Numbered from the stretch's first letter, positions 53,810-62,722 are shown. The stretch is 64,000 bases of DNA from Bacteroidota bacterium (GCA_026391695.1 JAPLDP010000035.1:1-64000), one strand, 5' to 3'. Numbers and translations: made by a program. Notes: generated by a model from the sequence alone, not told the origin.

Positions 53810-54764
53810 TGATTATTTTTTGACCGGTGGTTGGTTCCTGGCCTTTTTCCATACCGTTTATTTTATAGAGTGACTTGATTCGCACCGCATATTCCTGTGC
53901 GATGGCGTGCAGGGTTTCACCGGCAGCGACGGTATGAAAGCCTTTTTTAGCATGTTTCTTTTTTTTCTGCAGGTAAACCGGCTCACCCTCATGCAGTTTA
54001 TCGTCAGGGGTCAGTTCATTCATCTTAAAGAGGCGCGACACTGGGATAGTGAAATCATTGGCTATTTTAAAGAATGTATCTGTACCCCGCGCAAAGGTGA
54101 ATTTCACCCCATTGTTGGTATAGATCATCCTTCCGTTGGGACCCCGGGCGACAGCCTCAAAATTGTCGGGTAGAATGATTTCCCTGCCGACATCAATTTT
54201 TTTCTTTTCCAGGACTGTTATTTCTTCTTCATATTCCTTATCAAAGTAATTATCGAGCTCATATAGCCGGTTATCTTCGATAATCTTAATAAGTTGCTGG
54301 GCATAGGTGGGGCTGGTGGCATAGCCGGCACGTTTCAGTCCATAAGCCCAGCCTTTATAGTCGGTCATGTCGAGAAAAAACAGCGAGTCGTAACGGTCGC
54401 GTGAGATCAGGAATTCAGAGTGATCCCTGTATGAGTCAAGCGGGTCATCGTATTTCCTGAAGCATTCATTTTTCAGATCATCGTCATACAGGTACGTTTT
54501 ACCGGTCCACTCCTTGTGGCATTTGATGCCGAAATGGTTGTTGGCATTGACGGCGAGGGGGCTGTTGCCGTTGTCCGACTCAAACAATGCCTGAGCCATG
54601 ATGATGCTTGCAGGGATCTTATAGGTAATCATCTCCAGGATAGCGATATCCTTGAATTTTTGAATGTACTCCTGGCGGGTGATCTGGGATGGTTGCTGGG
54701 CGTAAGAAATAAATGAAAGATAAAAGATGAAAAATGAAAGATGAAAGATTTTTTTGATTGTCAT
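53799..54764 (-). CDS. Secreted LysM glucosaminidase (peptidoglycan hydrolase)
   Basis: A signal peptide (MTIKKIFHLSFFIFYLSF, ending near YAQ at residue 22) is followed by a glucosaminidase domain (about 25-175) with proposed catalytic E62 in AQALFESDNG and the family run NNHFGIKCHKEW. Residues 210-255 and 270-320 are two LysM-type domains (TFFKIANDF, TLHAIAQEYA), which bind peptidoglycan. The protein should cut the glycan strand of the cell wall. It is convergent with the DUF3352-like gene with no gap between the stops, and has no clear partner upstream. Confidence 0.88.
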   Translation of the reverse strand: MTIKKIFHLSFFIFYLSFISYAQQPSQITRQEYIQKFKDIAILEMITYKIPASIIMAQALFESDNGNSPLAVNANNHFGIKCHKEWTGKTYLYDDDLKNECFRKYDDPLDSYRDHSEFLISRDRYDSLFFLDMTDYKGWAYGLKRAGYATSPTYAQQLIKIIEDNRLYELDNYFDKEYEEEITVLEKKKIDVGREIILPDNFEAVARGPNGRMIYTNNGVKFTFARGTDTFFKIANDFTIPVSRLFKMNELTPDDKLHEGEPVYLQKKKKHAKKGFHTVAAGETLHAIAQEYAVRIKSLYKINGMEKGQEPTTGQKIIIDQ

Positions 54765-55234
54765 GATATTTTGCGGAAAAATTCGGACAAAAATACGGAT
54801 AAAGGGTTAACCGAAATATAAAATTAAATAGTTCTGTAATTAAAGATTTGTCTTATGGATGCAAACTTTTTTAGATTGATTTCCTTCTAACGAGGCTGGT
54901 GGCCATATCATCACAAATAAATTTCAACCATCGCATAAGCGACCTTGGCTGGTGCGGTGCCCCGGACAGATTCTGATTGGCCGGGGCAATCGAACGGAGT
55001 GAGATAGCACCAGACGCAGTCGCGTTGCGATGGTGCGGCCCTACGGCCGTGGAGTAAATAAGCTAAATCATGGTGCTGAGATGCAAATTTGAAAATAAAA
55101 AAAAGTGTGGTAGACAAAGAAAGAAGAAGAGAAATAATCTAAAACAAGTTCACAAATATCTTCCAGAAGGTTACGAAAACTAAGTATCATCAATTGATTA
55201 TATAAGAGTTAATCTTGAAAACTACGGATAGGGC
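54765..55234. other. Gene-free 470-bp interval
   Basis: No convincing protein-coding frame was found between the glucosaminidase start and the end of the SGNH-like gene. The left part is AT-rich. The centre, 54927-55034, is a GC-rich nested inverted repeat described separately. A further short GGCC/GGCC hairpin lies at about 55037-55048. The right part (55080-55234) is AT-rich with no feature I can name. Confidence 0.6.
54927..55034. repeat. GC-rich nested hairpin element (about 108 nt)
   Basis: Three stems nest in order. The outer stem pairs ACCATCGCA plus GCGAC (54927-54943) with GTCGC plus TGCGATGGT (55019-55034). The middle stem pairs CTGGTGC (54949-54955) with GCACCAG (55007-55013). The inner stem pairs TGCCCCGG (54958-54965) with CCGGGGCA (54981-54988) around a 15-base loop. 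Composition is clearly richer in GC than the flanks. It could be a structured RNA, a palindromic mobile repeat or part of a 3' region; nothing in the sequence decides. No start or stop signals define a small protein. Confidence 0.7.
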
Positions 55235-56284
55235 TTAATGAATAATTTTAATTAATTTTTTATTATTCCCGTCAATGAGCATTAAGTAATAGTTTCCGGG
55301 AGCAAGATCAGAACATGAAAAATATATGCGGTGCTCTCCTTTTTCGCGTCCTCTCCAGATCATCTCCAATTGTTTCCCTGATGCATCAAATAAGGCAAGC
55401 TTAGCGATATATTTTCCGGAAGTTATGAACTTGATTTCCATTTCCGTTGTGAAAGGATTCGGAGTTGCTGTTATAAAGAGTTCATAAGGATCATTAATTA
55501 CCGGTATTCCATATAAAGTCTCATAGGCTACCGAAGCATTGAAAATCTCCTCGACAAACTGTGGTGCAACGAAGGCGGTTGCCATGGCATTGGGGTGGCT
55601 GTCGCCGGCTCCGGCAGCATACATTGGGAGTTCCATTCCGTCAGGACCGGTGAGTTTATGGAAGTAATCAAAGACATAGACATTCCGTGGAAATGACCCA
55701 AATTCAGGATCAAGTCCCATGGCCAGTGTATCTTTTGCCCATGTGCAGAACGAATCCGCTAAAGTAGCTTCTTCTACGTTGGTGGAGTTGGGCTCCAGCG
55801 GGGCATTGGTCCAGATCACAAAAAAATTGTCCGGGTGTGATTTCATCACGTTGATGATATGCCGCCAGTGCCACTTATAATTATATACGGTCTTCATGTC
55901 GGGATACAGGGTATCTTCCGGAACACCCGGGTATGAGATCGCCGAGGACGGAAAGCATGATTTGATCACGATGATCTTATTGCCGGGCAGATAATATCCA
56001 ATTCCGGTAATGGGGCTGGGATCTTCAAAGAAAGCATGCTGTGTGATCCATTCGTTGTCATCAGGTGCCCACCACTCTTCGTTCATCGTTACCGCCTGTT
56101 GACCGTAATATCCATGGGCAATATTATAAGCCTCCATTTCCTGGGGAACGCTGGTACTGCTGCCGTTCGGACCCCAGATGCAGTTCCCGGTGGAATGATG
56201 CAGAAAGATGCCGCTGCGAAAGAGATTCTGTGCATTGACCTGAAACCCAGCGAGAAATAGTAATATCATTAAAAGATTTTTCAT
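55235..56284 (-). CDS. Secreted SGNH-like hydrolase with T9SS sorting domain
   Basis: The signal peptide (MKNLLMILLFLAGFQVNA) precedes a catalytic-looking domain with FLHHSTG near residues 28-33 and a late GDSHPNAMA block with DSH near residue 245. Together with IKSCFPSS in between, this resembles SGNH/GDSL hydrolases with a His-Asp pair at the end. The last 85 residues, from ATPNPFTTEMEIKF to KKLIKIIH, form a type IX secretion sorting domain (Ser/Thr-x-NPF start, strands with DASGKQL and LAPGNYYL). It should be exported across the outer membrane. Substrate unknown. The gene is 24 bases before the DUF1003 gene end on the same strand. Confidence 0.75.
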   Translation of the reverse strand: MKNLLMILLFLAGFQVNAQNLFRSGIFLHHSTGNCIWGPNGSSTSVPQEMEAYNIAHGYYGQQAVTMNEEWWAPDDNEWITQHAFFEDPSPITGIGYYLPGNKIIVIKSCFPSSAISYPGVPEDTLYPDMKTVYNYKWHWRHIINVMKSHPDNFFVIWTNAPLEPNSTNVEEATLADSFCTWAKDTLAMGLDPEFGSFPRNVYVFDYFHKLTGPDGMELPMYAAGAGDSHPNAMATAFVAPQFVEEIFNASVAYETLYGIPVINDPYELFITATPNPFTTEMEIKFITSGKYIAKLALFDASGKQLEMIWRGREKGEHRIYFSCSDLAPGNYYLMLIDGNNKKLIKIIH

Positions 56285-56308
56285 TTTAGTTGACCTATAT
56301 TGGTGATA

Positions 56309-56776
56309 TCAACTCTTTTTTACATCATTTTTCCGTATTTGCTCTAAAATCTGCAATATGAGCTTATTTTGATTCTCAAGATGCAGAAGGATGGTCTCGA
56401 TTTCTATTTCAGCTTTAGTGTTCACCTCAAAGTCGGCTTCAGCGCGGATCTCAGCGTGATCTGACTGAAGGTTCTGTCCGATCATGATCAGAGGCATGAG
56501 AAAAATCTGGATCATATTTGATATGAAGAGCCATAAGGCAAATGCCGGAAATGGATCATAACGCCATCCTTTTGGGGCAAGTGTATTCCAGCCTAGCCAT
56601 GTCAAAGTCCATAAGAAAATGATGAAAAAAAAACCCATAGTGCCGATATGTTCGGTTATCCACATGGCCAGTTTATCCATCCGGGATAACTTCTGACGGT
56701 GGATGGCATTAACATTAGGTATAGGTTTACGAAGCCGCTTAATTTCGGCTAATGATTTTGGTGGTGTTGTTTCCAT
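56309..56776 (-). CDS. DUF1003 membrane protein
   Basis: This protein of 155 residues has two hydrophobic segments (about 45-62 and 78-98) and a C-terminal charged helix (IEIETILLHLENQNKLIL). The family run is MDKLAMWITEHIGTMGFF, then WLGWNTLAP and DPFPAFALWLFISN, and IMIGQNLQSDHAEIRAE. DUF1003 proteins are common in many bacteria and of unknown function. The gene lies 24 bases upstream of the SGNH-like gene and 21 bases downstream of a permease pseudogene, all on the minus strand. Confidence 0.85.
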   Translation of the reverse strand: METTPPKSLAEIKRLRKPIPNVNAIHRQKLSRMDKLAMWITEHIGTMGFFFIIFLWTLTWLGWNTLAPKGWRYDPFPAFALWLFISNMIQIFLMPLIMIGQNLQSDHAEIRAEADFEVNTKAEIEIETILLHLENQNKLILQILEQIRKNDVKKS

Positions 56777-56797
56777 AGGGATAGAATTTGGGGATCA

Positions 56798-57161
56798 TTA
56801 AAAAAGCACTGTCAGCCCGTCATAAAAATATCCTGACAATACGGCTCCTGCAAAGATAAAGACTAAATATAAGAACATTACCTTTTTCTTAACGATCAGG
56901 CTCAGGCCTCCCAGGACGCCGAGGCTGGTGCCGGGTCCGGCAATCATATAAGCAAGCAAAAGCTCCAAATCCGACACTGCTAAAGATCATCAGCTTCGAG
57001 CGCCGTAAAAACAAACTCTTCAGCTTGGCGGGATTGATATACACAGCAAGTCCCACAGCGATCAATATACTTATCAACAGGTATTGCCAGTTGTGATATA
57101 AGGTATCAATAACATATCCGATCATCCCTGAAAAAATGATATCAATAATTTTTAGTACCAT
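56798..57161 (-). pseudogene. Permease (DUF318/ArsP-like) pseudogene with internal deletion and frameshift
   Basis: The start (MVLKIIDIIFSGMIGYVID, residues 1-62) reads as the N-terminus of a permease of the DUF318/ArsP type, up to FSSVGFGAF. The frame then goes out of register and stops at 56889. A neighbouring frame carries the expected C-terminus (AYMIAGPGTSLGVLGGL, VKKKVMFLYLVFIFAGAVL, FYDGL) to TAA 56800-56798. The roughly 180 middle residues normally present are missing. So this is a broken gene. Adjacent: a Crp/Fnr regulator gene 99 bases further upstream. Confidence 0.65.
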
Positions 57162-57259
57162 GGTTTAATCCTCCTTAAAATAAATGGTTGACAATAAATG
57201 ATTCATCACTGAAACGATGCAAATTTCAGGAGGAGCTGACGTAAAACTCTTGATCTAAA

Positions 57260-57856
57260 TCAAGAAATGCGGTGAGCTGTTCTTTTTCTTATCCGGCTTA
57301 ATGTTTCAGGGGTGATTCCAAGATAGGAAGCGATGTATTGAAGCGGTATGCGGTTGACAATACCGGGATTTTCCTTCATGAGTAACATGTATCTGTCTTC
57401 AGCTGCTTGGGTATCATAACATTGTCTCTGGCACTCGAGGCTCATAAATTCTTTTTCGATGATGATCATCCCGACCTTCATCCAGAAGGGATATTGTTTA
57501 TAGAGCTGGTGCAGGTGATCCCAGCTGATGGTAAGTAAAACCGTATCTTCCATAGCCTGAATGCTGACGGATGAAGGTGTCTGTGTTATGAAGCTGGTTG
57601 TCGATGTAGCAAATGTATTTTCCGAACAAAAACAGGTTGTGACTTCATCACCATCCAGGAGTAAATAGGCGCGCATAAGACCTTTTGCAATAAAACCAAA
57701 ATAACGGCAGGTCTTATCAGCCTCAACAAAATAGTCACCTTTTTTCAGATGTCTGATTCCAAAAAAGGGTTGTGCAGCATGAAAAGCTTCCTCATCCCAT
57801 TCGGTGACAGTTTTTAAAAAATTCTCAAATGCCCGTAATGCTTCAATTTCAGACAT
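57260..57856 (-). CDS. Crp/Fnr-family transcription regulator
   Basis: The N-terminal cyclic-nucleotide-binding fold (residues 25-120) has HLKKGDYFVEADKTCRYFGFIAKGLMRAY. A dimerisation helix follows (about 130-150). The C-terminal helix-turn-helix reads IPLQYIASYLGITPETLSRIRK. The Fe-S cysteines of Fnr are not present. The short length (198 residues) suits the Bacteroidota variants of this family. The ligand is unknown. It sits upstream of the permease pseudogene on the same strand and divergent from the GH43 gene, whose promoter region it may bind. Confidence 0.85.
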   Translation of the reverse strand: MSEIEALRAFENFLKTVTEWDEEAFHAAQPFFGIRHLKKGDYFVEADKTCRYFGFIAKGLMRAYLLLDGDEVTTCFCSENTFATSTTSFITQTPSSVSIQAMEDTVLLTISWDHLHQLYKQYPFWMKVGMIIIEKEFMSLECQRQCYDTQAAEDRYMLLMKENPGIVNRIPLQYIASYLGITPETLSRIRKRTAHRIS

Positions 57857-57966
57857 ATCTTAATGATTTTACTGATTCCCAAACCGTATTAGTTTTTTGT
57901 AAAATTAAATTAATTTCCAATTATAAAACTGCTGCTGAGAAAGAGTATAATTCTGCTTTAAATTCT

Positions 57967-57974
57967 TATTTTTG
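57967..57974 (+). promoter_or_regulatory. Probable -7 box upstream of the GH43 gene
   Basis: TATTTTTG matches TAnnTTTG about 100 bases before the GH43 start. A 20-codon frame (ATG 57999 to TAA 58061, starting MEKLNSQSSDPDKG) lies between; it may be a leader or a gene remnant. Confidence 0.4.
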
Positions 57975-58073
57975 ACACTTATCATAAATAAACTGAAATA
58001 TGGAAAAACTTAATTCCCAAAGTTCAGATCCGGATAAAGGAACCTCTAATAAAGCTTTTTAATCTTCATTTAT

Positions 58074-59867
58074 ATGTGTTTATTCATTCGTTTTTCATTA
58101 ACATTATTGATCCTGGAAGGAATATCTGGTTGTTTGCAGGGGCAGAATCACCGTATTTATAGAGATTCAACCGGTACGCAATCATACGCAAGGGATCATA
58201 TACCTTCCACTTTCTGCAATCCGATGAACATCGATTATGCCTTTGAGTTTTACAATGATAACTCGAGTGCTACTCCCTTCCGGTCAACGGCTGATCCGAC
58301 CATTGTCAGGTTCAAAGGTGATTATTATCTTTTTGCAACCAATCAGAAAGGATACTGGTGGTCACCTGATTTGAGCCAATGGCATTATGTTTACTCAAGC
58401 TTTGCCCGTCAGCCCGCTGATGATGACCTCTGTGCCCCCACTGCATTCAGTATTGGTGATACCCTGTACCTTGTCGGCTCCTTTTCTTTTCGTGCTCCCA
58501 TCTTCATGACGACAAATCCAAAAGAAGGCCGATGGACTCATGCAGTTGACTCTCTGGATTTCGACATCTGGGATCCGGCTTTCTTTGTTGACGATGACCG
58601 GCGAGTTTACCTCTACTGGGGTTCCAGTAACTTCTACCCTATAAAATGTGTTGAGCTGGATCCCTATAACCAGTTTAAACCGTTAGGTGAAGCAAGGGAA
58701 TTGCTTTATCTTGATCCAGGAGAACATGGATGGGAACGTTTTGGTGAAAACAATGACTCGGTCATGGCTCCATTTATTGAAGGGCCATGGATGACGAACT
58801 ATAAGAACCATTATTACCTTCAGTATGCAGCTCCCGGAACAGAGTTCAAAGTCTATGCTGACGGGGTTTATCTATCCGATGATCCAATGGGTCCGTTCAC
58901 CTACCAGCCGTATAATCCGTTTTCTTATAAACCAGGAGGTTTTATCACAGGTGCTGGTCATGGAAGTACATTCCAGGACGAATATGGTAACTATTGGCAT
59001 GTAGCAACGTCCATGCTGTCGGATAAGTACAAATTTGAACGGCGTATAGGTCTCTATCCAGCGGGATTTGATACTGACGGACAACTATTTGTCAATACTT
59101 CTTTTGGCGATTATCCGGCCTTTTTACCTAAAGGTAAAGAAGATCACCTAAAGGGTAATTTCACAGGGTGGATGTTGCTGAGTTTTAAAAAAGATGCTAT
59201 TGCATCTTCTTCTGAAAAGGGTTATCCTCTTGAACTGGCATTTGATGAAGATATCAGGACATACTGGAGTTCCCAAAGTGCTGATTCAGGTGAATGGCTG
59301 CAGGTGGATATAGGGCATTTATGCCGTGTCAATGCCATTCAGATCAACTATGCTGATCATAAGGCAACGCAGTATGGTAAGGCTATGGACATGTATCATC
59401 AATACCAGGTATTCCACTCGATTGATGGTATGAACTGGTCATTGCTCATCGATAAAAGTTATAACGACAGGGATGTGCCGCATGATTATGTTGAGTTATC
59501 AAACTCTGTGACAACACGCTACATCAAACTGGTTAACATTCATATGGCAACAGGTAATTTTGCAATAAGCGGGTTAAGAGTCTTTGGAAACGGATTCGGA
59601 CTTCCGCCTGAGCCAGTAAAAGAATTTTATGTTGACAGGCAAGCGGATAGACGGAATGCTGTCATTCACTGGAAGAAAGCGGCTGACTCTTTCGGATATA
59701 ATATTTTATATGGCATCACTCCGGATAAATTGTATAATTGCATTACGGTTTATGATACTGATCAATATGATTTCCGGGGTCTTGATTCAAATACGACCTA
59801 TTATTTCACTATAGAAACATTTAATGAAAATGGTGTGTCGCAAAGAATTCCCCCAATAAAACGGTAA
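58074..59867 (+). CDS. GH43-family glycoside hydrolase lipoprotein with F5/8 and Fn3-like domains
   Basis: A lipoprotein signal ends at ISGC (C20). The five-bladed GH43 propeller spans about 65-365, with proposed residues D74 (TADPTIVRFKGDYYLF), D167 (IWDPAFFVDDDRRVYLYWG) and general acid E236 (FIEGPWM). A discoidin-type (F5/8 C) domain follows (about 370-505; FDEDIRTYWSSQSADSGEW), then a fibronectin III-like C-terminus. GH43 enzymes cut arabinan, xylan or galactan side chains; the exact one cannot be told. No SusC/SusD pair is adjacent, so it is outside a classical polysaccharide-use locus. It is followed after 16 bases by rsmG. Confidence 0.85.
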   Translation: MCLFIRFSLTLLILEGISGCLQGQNHRIYRDSTGTQSYARDHIPSTFCNPMNIDYAFEFYNDNSSATPFRSTADPTIVRFKGDYYLFATNQKGYWWSPDLSQWHYVYSSFARQPADDDLCAPTAFSIGDTLYLVGSFSFRAPIFMTTNPKEGRWTHAVDSLDFDIWDPAFFVDDDRRVYLYWGSSNFYPIKCVELDPYNQFKPLGEARELLYLDPGEHGWERFGENNDSVMAPFIEGPWMTNYKNHYYLQYAAPGTEFKVYADGVYLSDDPMGPFTYQPYNPFSYKPGGFITGAGHGSTFQDEYGNYWHVATSMLSDKYKFERRIGLYPAGFDTDGQLFVNTSFGDYPAFLPKGKEDHLKGNFTGWMLLSFKKDAIASSSEKGYPLELAFDEDIRTYWSSQSADSGEWLQVDIGHLCRVNAIQINYADHKATQYGKAMDMYHQYQVFHSIDGMNWSLLIDKSYNDRDVPHDYVELSNSVTTRYIKLVNIHMATGNFAISGLRVFGNGFGLPPEPVKEFYVDRQADRRNAVIHWKKAADSFGYNILYGITPDKLYNCITVYDTDQYDFRGLDSNTTYYFTIETFNENGVSQRIPPIKR

Positions 59868-59883
59868 AATAAAAAGCCAACAG

Positions 59884-60525
59884 ATGATAAGGATCATCAC
59901 AAAATATTTCCCTGATCTATCTGATGTCCAGTTCAGTCAATTCAATCAGCTCGATACACTTTACCGGCACTGGAACTCTAAGATCAATGTTATTTCACGG
60001 CAGGATATCGATAACCTTTATGAACGGCACATCTTGCATTCGATGAGCATTGCGAAGGTATTCAGTTTTGTAAAGGGAACATCCATTCTGGATGCCGGTA
60101 CAGGAGGAGGTTTCCCGGGCATACCGCTGGCCATTTATTTCCCTGATGTACAATTCCACCTTGTCGACTCCATCGGTAAAAAAATCAGGGTTGTTGATAC
60201 AATCGTTAATGAACTTGGTTTGAAGAATATTACCACTGAAAAAAAACGGATTGAAGATCTCACGGACAAGTATGATTTCATTATCAGCCGCGCAGTAGCT
60301 TCATTAACTGAATTTTGCAGGTGGGTCAAAGAGCTGATTAAATCCGATGGAATGAATGATTTTCCTAATGGGATTATTTATCTGAAGGGAGGGGATGTCA
60401 CGGGGGAATTGAAAGGACTAGGGTGGGAAAAAGAGATCCTGAGGATAAGTGATTATTTTAATGAAGAATTCTTTCATTCAAAGATGATTATATACATATT
60501 TCGTTCAACCTGCAATCCCGACTAA
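59884..60525 (+). CDS. rsmG: 16S rRNA (guanine-N7) methyltransferase RsmG
   Basis: This enzyme methylates G527 of 16S rRNA. It has the family N-terminus (FNQLDTLYRHWNSKINVISR), the SAM motif ILDAGTGGGFPGIPLAI and the RIEDLTDKYDFIISRAVASL block. At 213 residues it is normal. Its last three codons and stop fall in a 49-bp palindromic insertion (60501-60549). Removing that insertion would restore a frame ending RSTCYQ. The gene follows the GH43 gene by 16 bases. Confidence 0.92.
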   Translation: MIRIITKYFPDLSDVQFSQFNQLDTLYRHWNSKINVISRQDIDNLYERHILHSMSIAKVFSFVKGTSILDAGTGGGFPGIPLAIYFPDVQFHLVDSIGKKIRVVDTIVNELGLKNITTEKKRIEDLTDKYDFIISRAVASLTEFCRWVKELIKSDGMNDFPNGIIYLKGGDVTGELKGLGWEKEILRISDYFNEEFFHSKMIIYIFRSTCNPD

Positions 60526-60561
60526 GTCGGGATTTCGCTCAGCTGAGCTTCGCTCAACCTG
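60501..60561. repeat. Palindromic insertion flanked by a 12-bp direct repeat
   Basis: TCGTTCAACCTG (60501-60512) and TCGCTCAACCTG (60550-60561) flank AATCCCGACT-A-AGTCGGGATT (60514-60534, perfect 10-bp stem) and the perfect palindrome GCTCAGCTGAGC (60537-60548). The stop codon of rsmG is the centre of the first palindrome. The layout suggests a short repeat that duplicated its target when it entered. It may also act as a transcription terminator for rsmG. Confidence 0.6.
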
Positions 60562-60664
60562 TTACCAATAAACAATGACCTGTACATTTTTGTTAGTTTC
60601 ACTTTTTTTCCCGTATTTAGCTAACCGATTCTGATACTTCTTATTCACAACAAAAACATCATGT

Positions 60665-62710
60665 ATGACTGAACATAAAAAGTATGTACCGTTTGTTTCG
60701 GCTGAGACAAACCTCAAAGAATTCACGATCAGGGCGCTGATCATCGGCCTTGTCCTGGCTGTTGTGCTGGGAGCTGCCAATGCCTATTTAGGCTTAAAGG
60801 CAGGTATGACCATAGCGGCAACCTACCCGGCAGCTGTCATTGGTATGGCGATCATAAAAATCTTCAAAGGCTCCATTCTCGAAGAGAACTTCACCCGTAC
60901 CGTCGGCTCCATTGGTGAGTCGGTGGCTGCAGGTGCCATCTTTACCATACCGGCATTTTATATCATATACCTGGAGTCAAAACGCCAGGGTGTTGAAGTG
61001 GAAAATTTCTTCACCTATGGCACCACGACGATCATCCTTGTCGCTGGCGGTGTGCTGGGTATTATGTTTGTAGCGCTGCTCAGGAGGGTCATGGTTGAAG
61101 ATGCAGAACTGCCCTTCCCTGAATCCGTTGCCGCATCTGAGATCCATAAGTCAGGACAAAAGACCGGTACAGGTTCCAAATACCTCTTTGGTGCTATGAT
61201 TATCGGTGGTCTGATCAAGGCTCTTGGAGAATTCAAGATATTTTCAACCTACTGGGAGAAGTTCATCACTTTTGCAAAGCAGACCATCACAGGAACAAGC
61301 TTTTCAGGTAAAGGTGGAATGCTGCTCGCTTCACCGGGTATAAGCCCCGCTTACATTGGTGTAGGATATATCATCGGGCCGCGGCTGGCATCGCTAAACT
61401 TCAGCGGCACGTTGCTTGCCTGGGGCATGCTAACTCCGATGTTTCTTTACTTCATCGCTCCTAACATCGACATCAATGGCATAGCCAATACCCTGATGAC
61501 GGCAGATCCCAAGCTTACCATGGATGCAGCCGTGCATAAAGCATGGGTGAACACAGCATACCAGGTATGGCGTTTTATCGTCCGTCCCATAGCGATCGGA
61601 GGTATGCTTGTCAGTGCAGGGTATACACTTTTCAAAATGAGGAACAGCCTGGCTATCGGTTTAAAACGTTCTGTCGGTGATGTCAGAAAAGCTGCCGCCG
61701 GACATGAAGTGAATATACCGCGCAATGAAAAAGACCTCGGTTTCAATTGGATATTATTAGGTATTATCGCCGTAGCAGTAGCCACATTCTGTGTGTCCAA
61801 ATTCATTTTCGATGCCAGCTTTGTCGTATCCATTGTTGCTGCCACAGCGTTGCTGATTCTTGCATTCTTCTTTGCTGCGGTGTCAGGTTATCTGGTGGGT
61901 ATAATGGGGTCGAGTAATAACCCGATTAGCGGGCTCACACTCACAGCTCTTGTCATCACGGCTTTAATCATGGTTATCCTTGGCGTCCATGGTCAGGAGG
62001 GAGTAGCCACAACACTTGGCGTGGCAGCCATCGTCTGTGTCAGCGCCGCTGTTGCCGGTGAGATGCTACAGGACCTGAAAGCAGGGCATATCCTCGGAGG
62101 TACACCGTGGAAGATGCAAGTCGGTGATATTTTTGGTGTCATCATCTCTGCATCGGTGATGTTCTTCGTCCTGCGTTTCCTCAACGACGGTGACATCGCC
62201 AATGGTGTTCATGAAGGCTATGAAGGAGGCTTCGGTAGCACAAAACTGTCGGCACCACAAGCCAATCTTATGGCTATGCTCTCACAGGGCATCGTCGGTG
62301 GTAAGATGGCATGGCCGCTTATCATCGCAGGTATGTTGATGGGATTTGCATTTATCCTCTCACAGATCAAAAGCCCTATGCTGGTATGTGTGGGTATGTA
62401 CCTGCCCCTGGAAACCACCTTTGCCATTTTCATCGGCGGCCTCATCAAAGGTATAGTCGATATTTTCGTGAAGAAAAAAAATATTATCGGCGAGAAGCTT
62501 ATTACTGTCGAGAATATTGGCGTGTTGCTAGCATCGGGACTGATAGCCGGCGAGGCACTGGTAGGGCTTATCTTTGCCATATTCGCTGTTGGCAATATGT
62601 TTCCGCCAGTAATATTCTCCCGTCCATCCTATCTCGTCGGACTGGTTGTACTGGGCCTCATAGGCCTGATTCTCGTGAGAATACCATTATGGGTTGCTAA
62701 AAAAATCTAA
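60665..62710 (+). CDS. OPT-family oligopeptide transporter
   Basis: This large integral membrane protein (681 residues) has about 14-16 hydrophobic segments and the OPT family motifs: ANAYLGLKAGMTIAATYPAAVIGMA near the start, ENFTRTVGSIGESVAAG, MGSSNNPISGLT in the middle and FPPVIFSRPSYLVGLV near the end. OPT members carry small peptides or metal chelates, driven by a proton gradient, into the cell. The substrate is not known. It lies about 140 bases after rsmG and 67 bases before a PqqD-like gene. Confidence 0.9.
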   Translation: MTEHKKYVPFVSAETNLKEFTIRALIIGLVLAVVLGAANAYLGLKAGMTIAATYPAAVIGMAIIKIFKGSILEENFTRTVGSIGESVAAGAIFTIPAFYIIYLESKRQGVEVENFFTYGTTTIILVAGGVLGIMFVALLRRVMVEDAELPFPESVAASEIHKSGQKTGTGSKYLFGAMIIGGLIKALGEFKIFSTYWEKFITFAKQTITGTSFSGKGGMLLASPGISPAYIGVGYIIGPRLASLNFSGTLLAWGMLTPMFLYFIAPNIDINGIANTLMTADPKLTMDAAVHKAWVNTAYQVWRFIVRPIAIGGMLVSAGYTLFKMRNSLAIGLKRSVGDVRKAAAGHEVNIPRNEKDLGFNWILLGIIAVAVATFCVSKFIFDASFVVSIVAATALLILAFFFAAVSGYLVGIMGSSNNPISGLTLTALVITALIMVILGVHGQEGVATTLGVAAIVCVSAAVAGEMLQDLKAGHILGGTPWKMQVGDIFGVIISASVMFFVLRFLNDGDIANGVHEGYEGGFGSTKLSAPQANLMAMLSQGIVGGKMAWPLIIAGMLMGFAFILSQIKSPMLVCVGMYLPLETTFAIFIGGLIKGIVDIFVKKKNIIGEKLITVENIGVLLASGLIAGEALVGLIFAIFAVGNMFPPVIFSRPSYLVGLVVLGLIGLILVRIPLWVAKKI

Positions 62711-62722
62711 TGATTAAAAATT

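Noticed and set aside
54911-55117. A 68-residue frame across the GC-rich hairpin element
   Set aside because: The frame follows the palindrome arms and has no family resemblance; structure explains the region better.
54765-55234. A tRNA or small known RNA in the gene-free gap
   Set aside because: No cloverleaf, anticodon arm or conserved T-loop could be drawn; the hairpin arms do not fit a tRNA.
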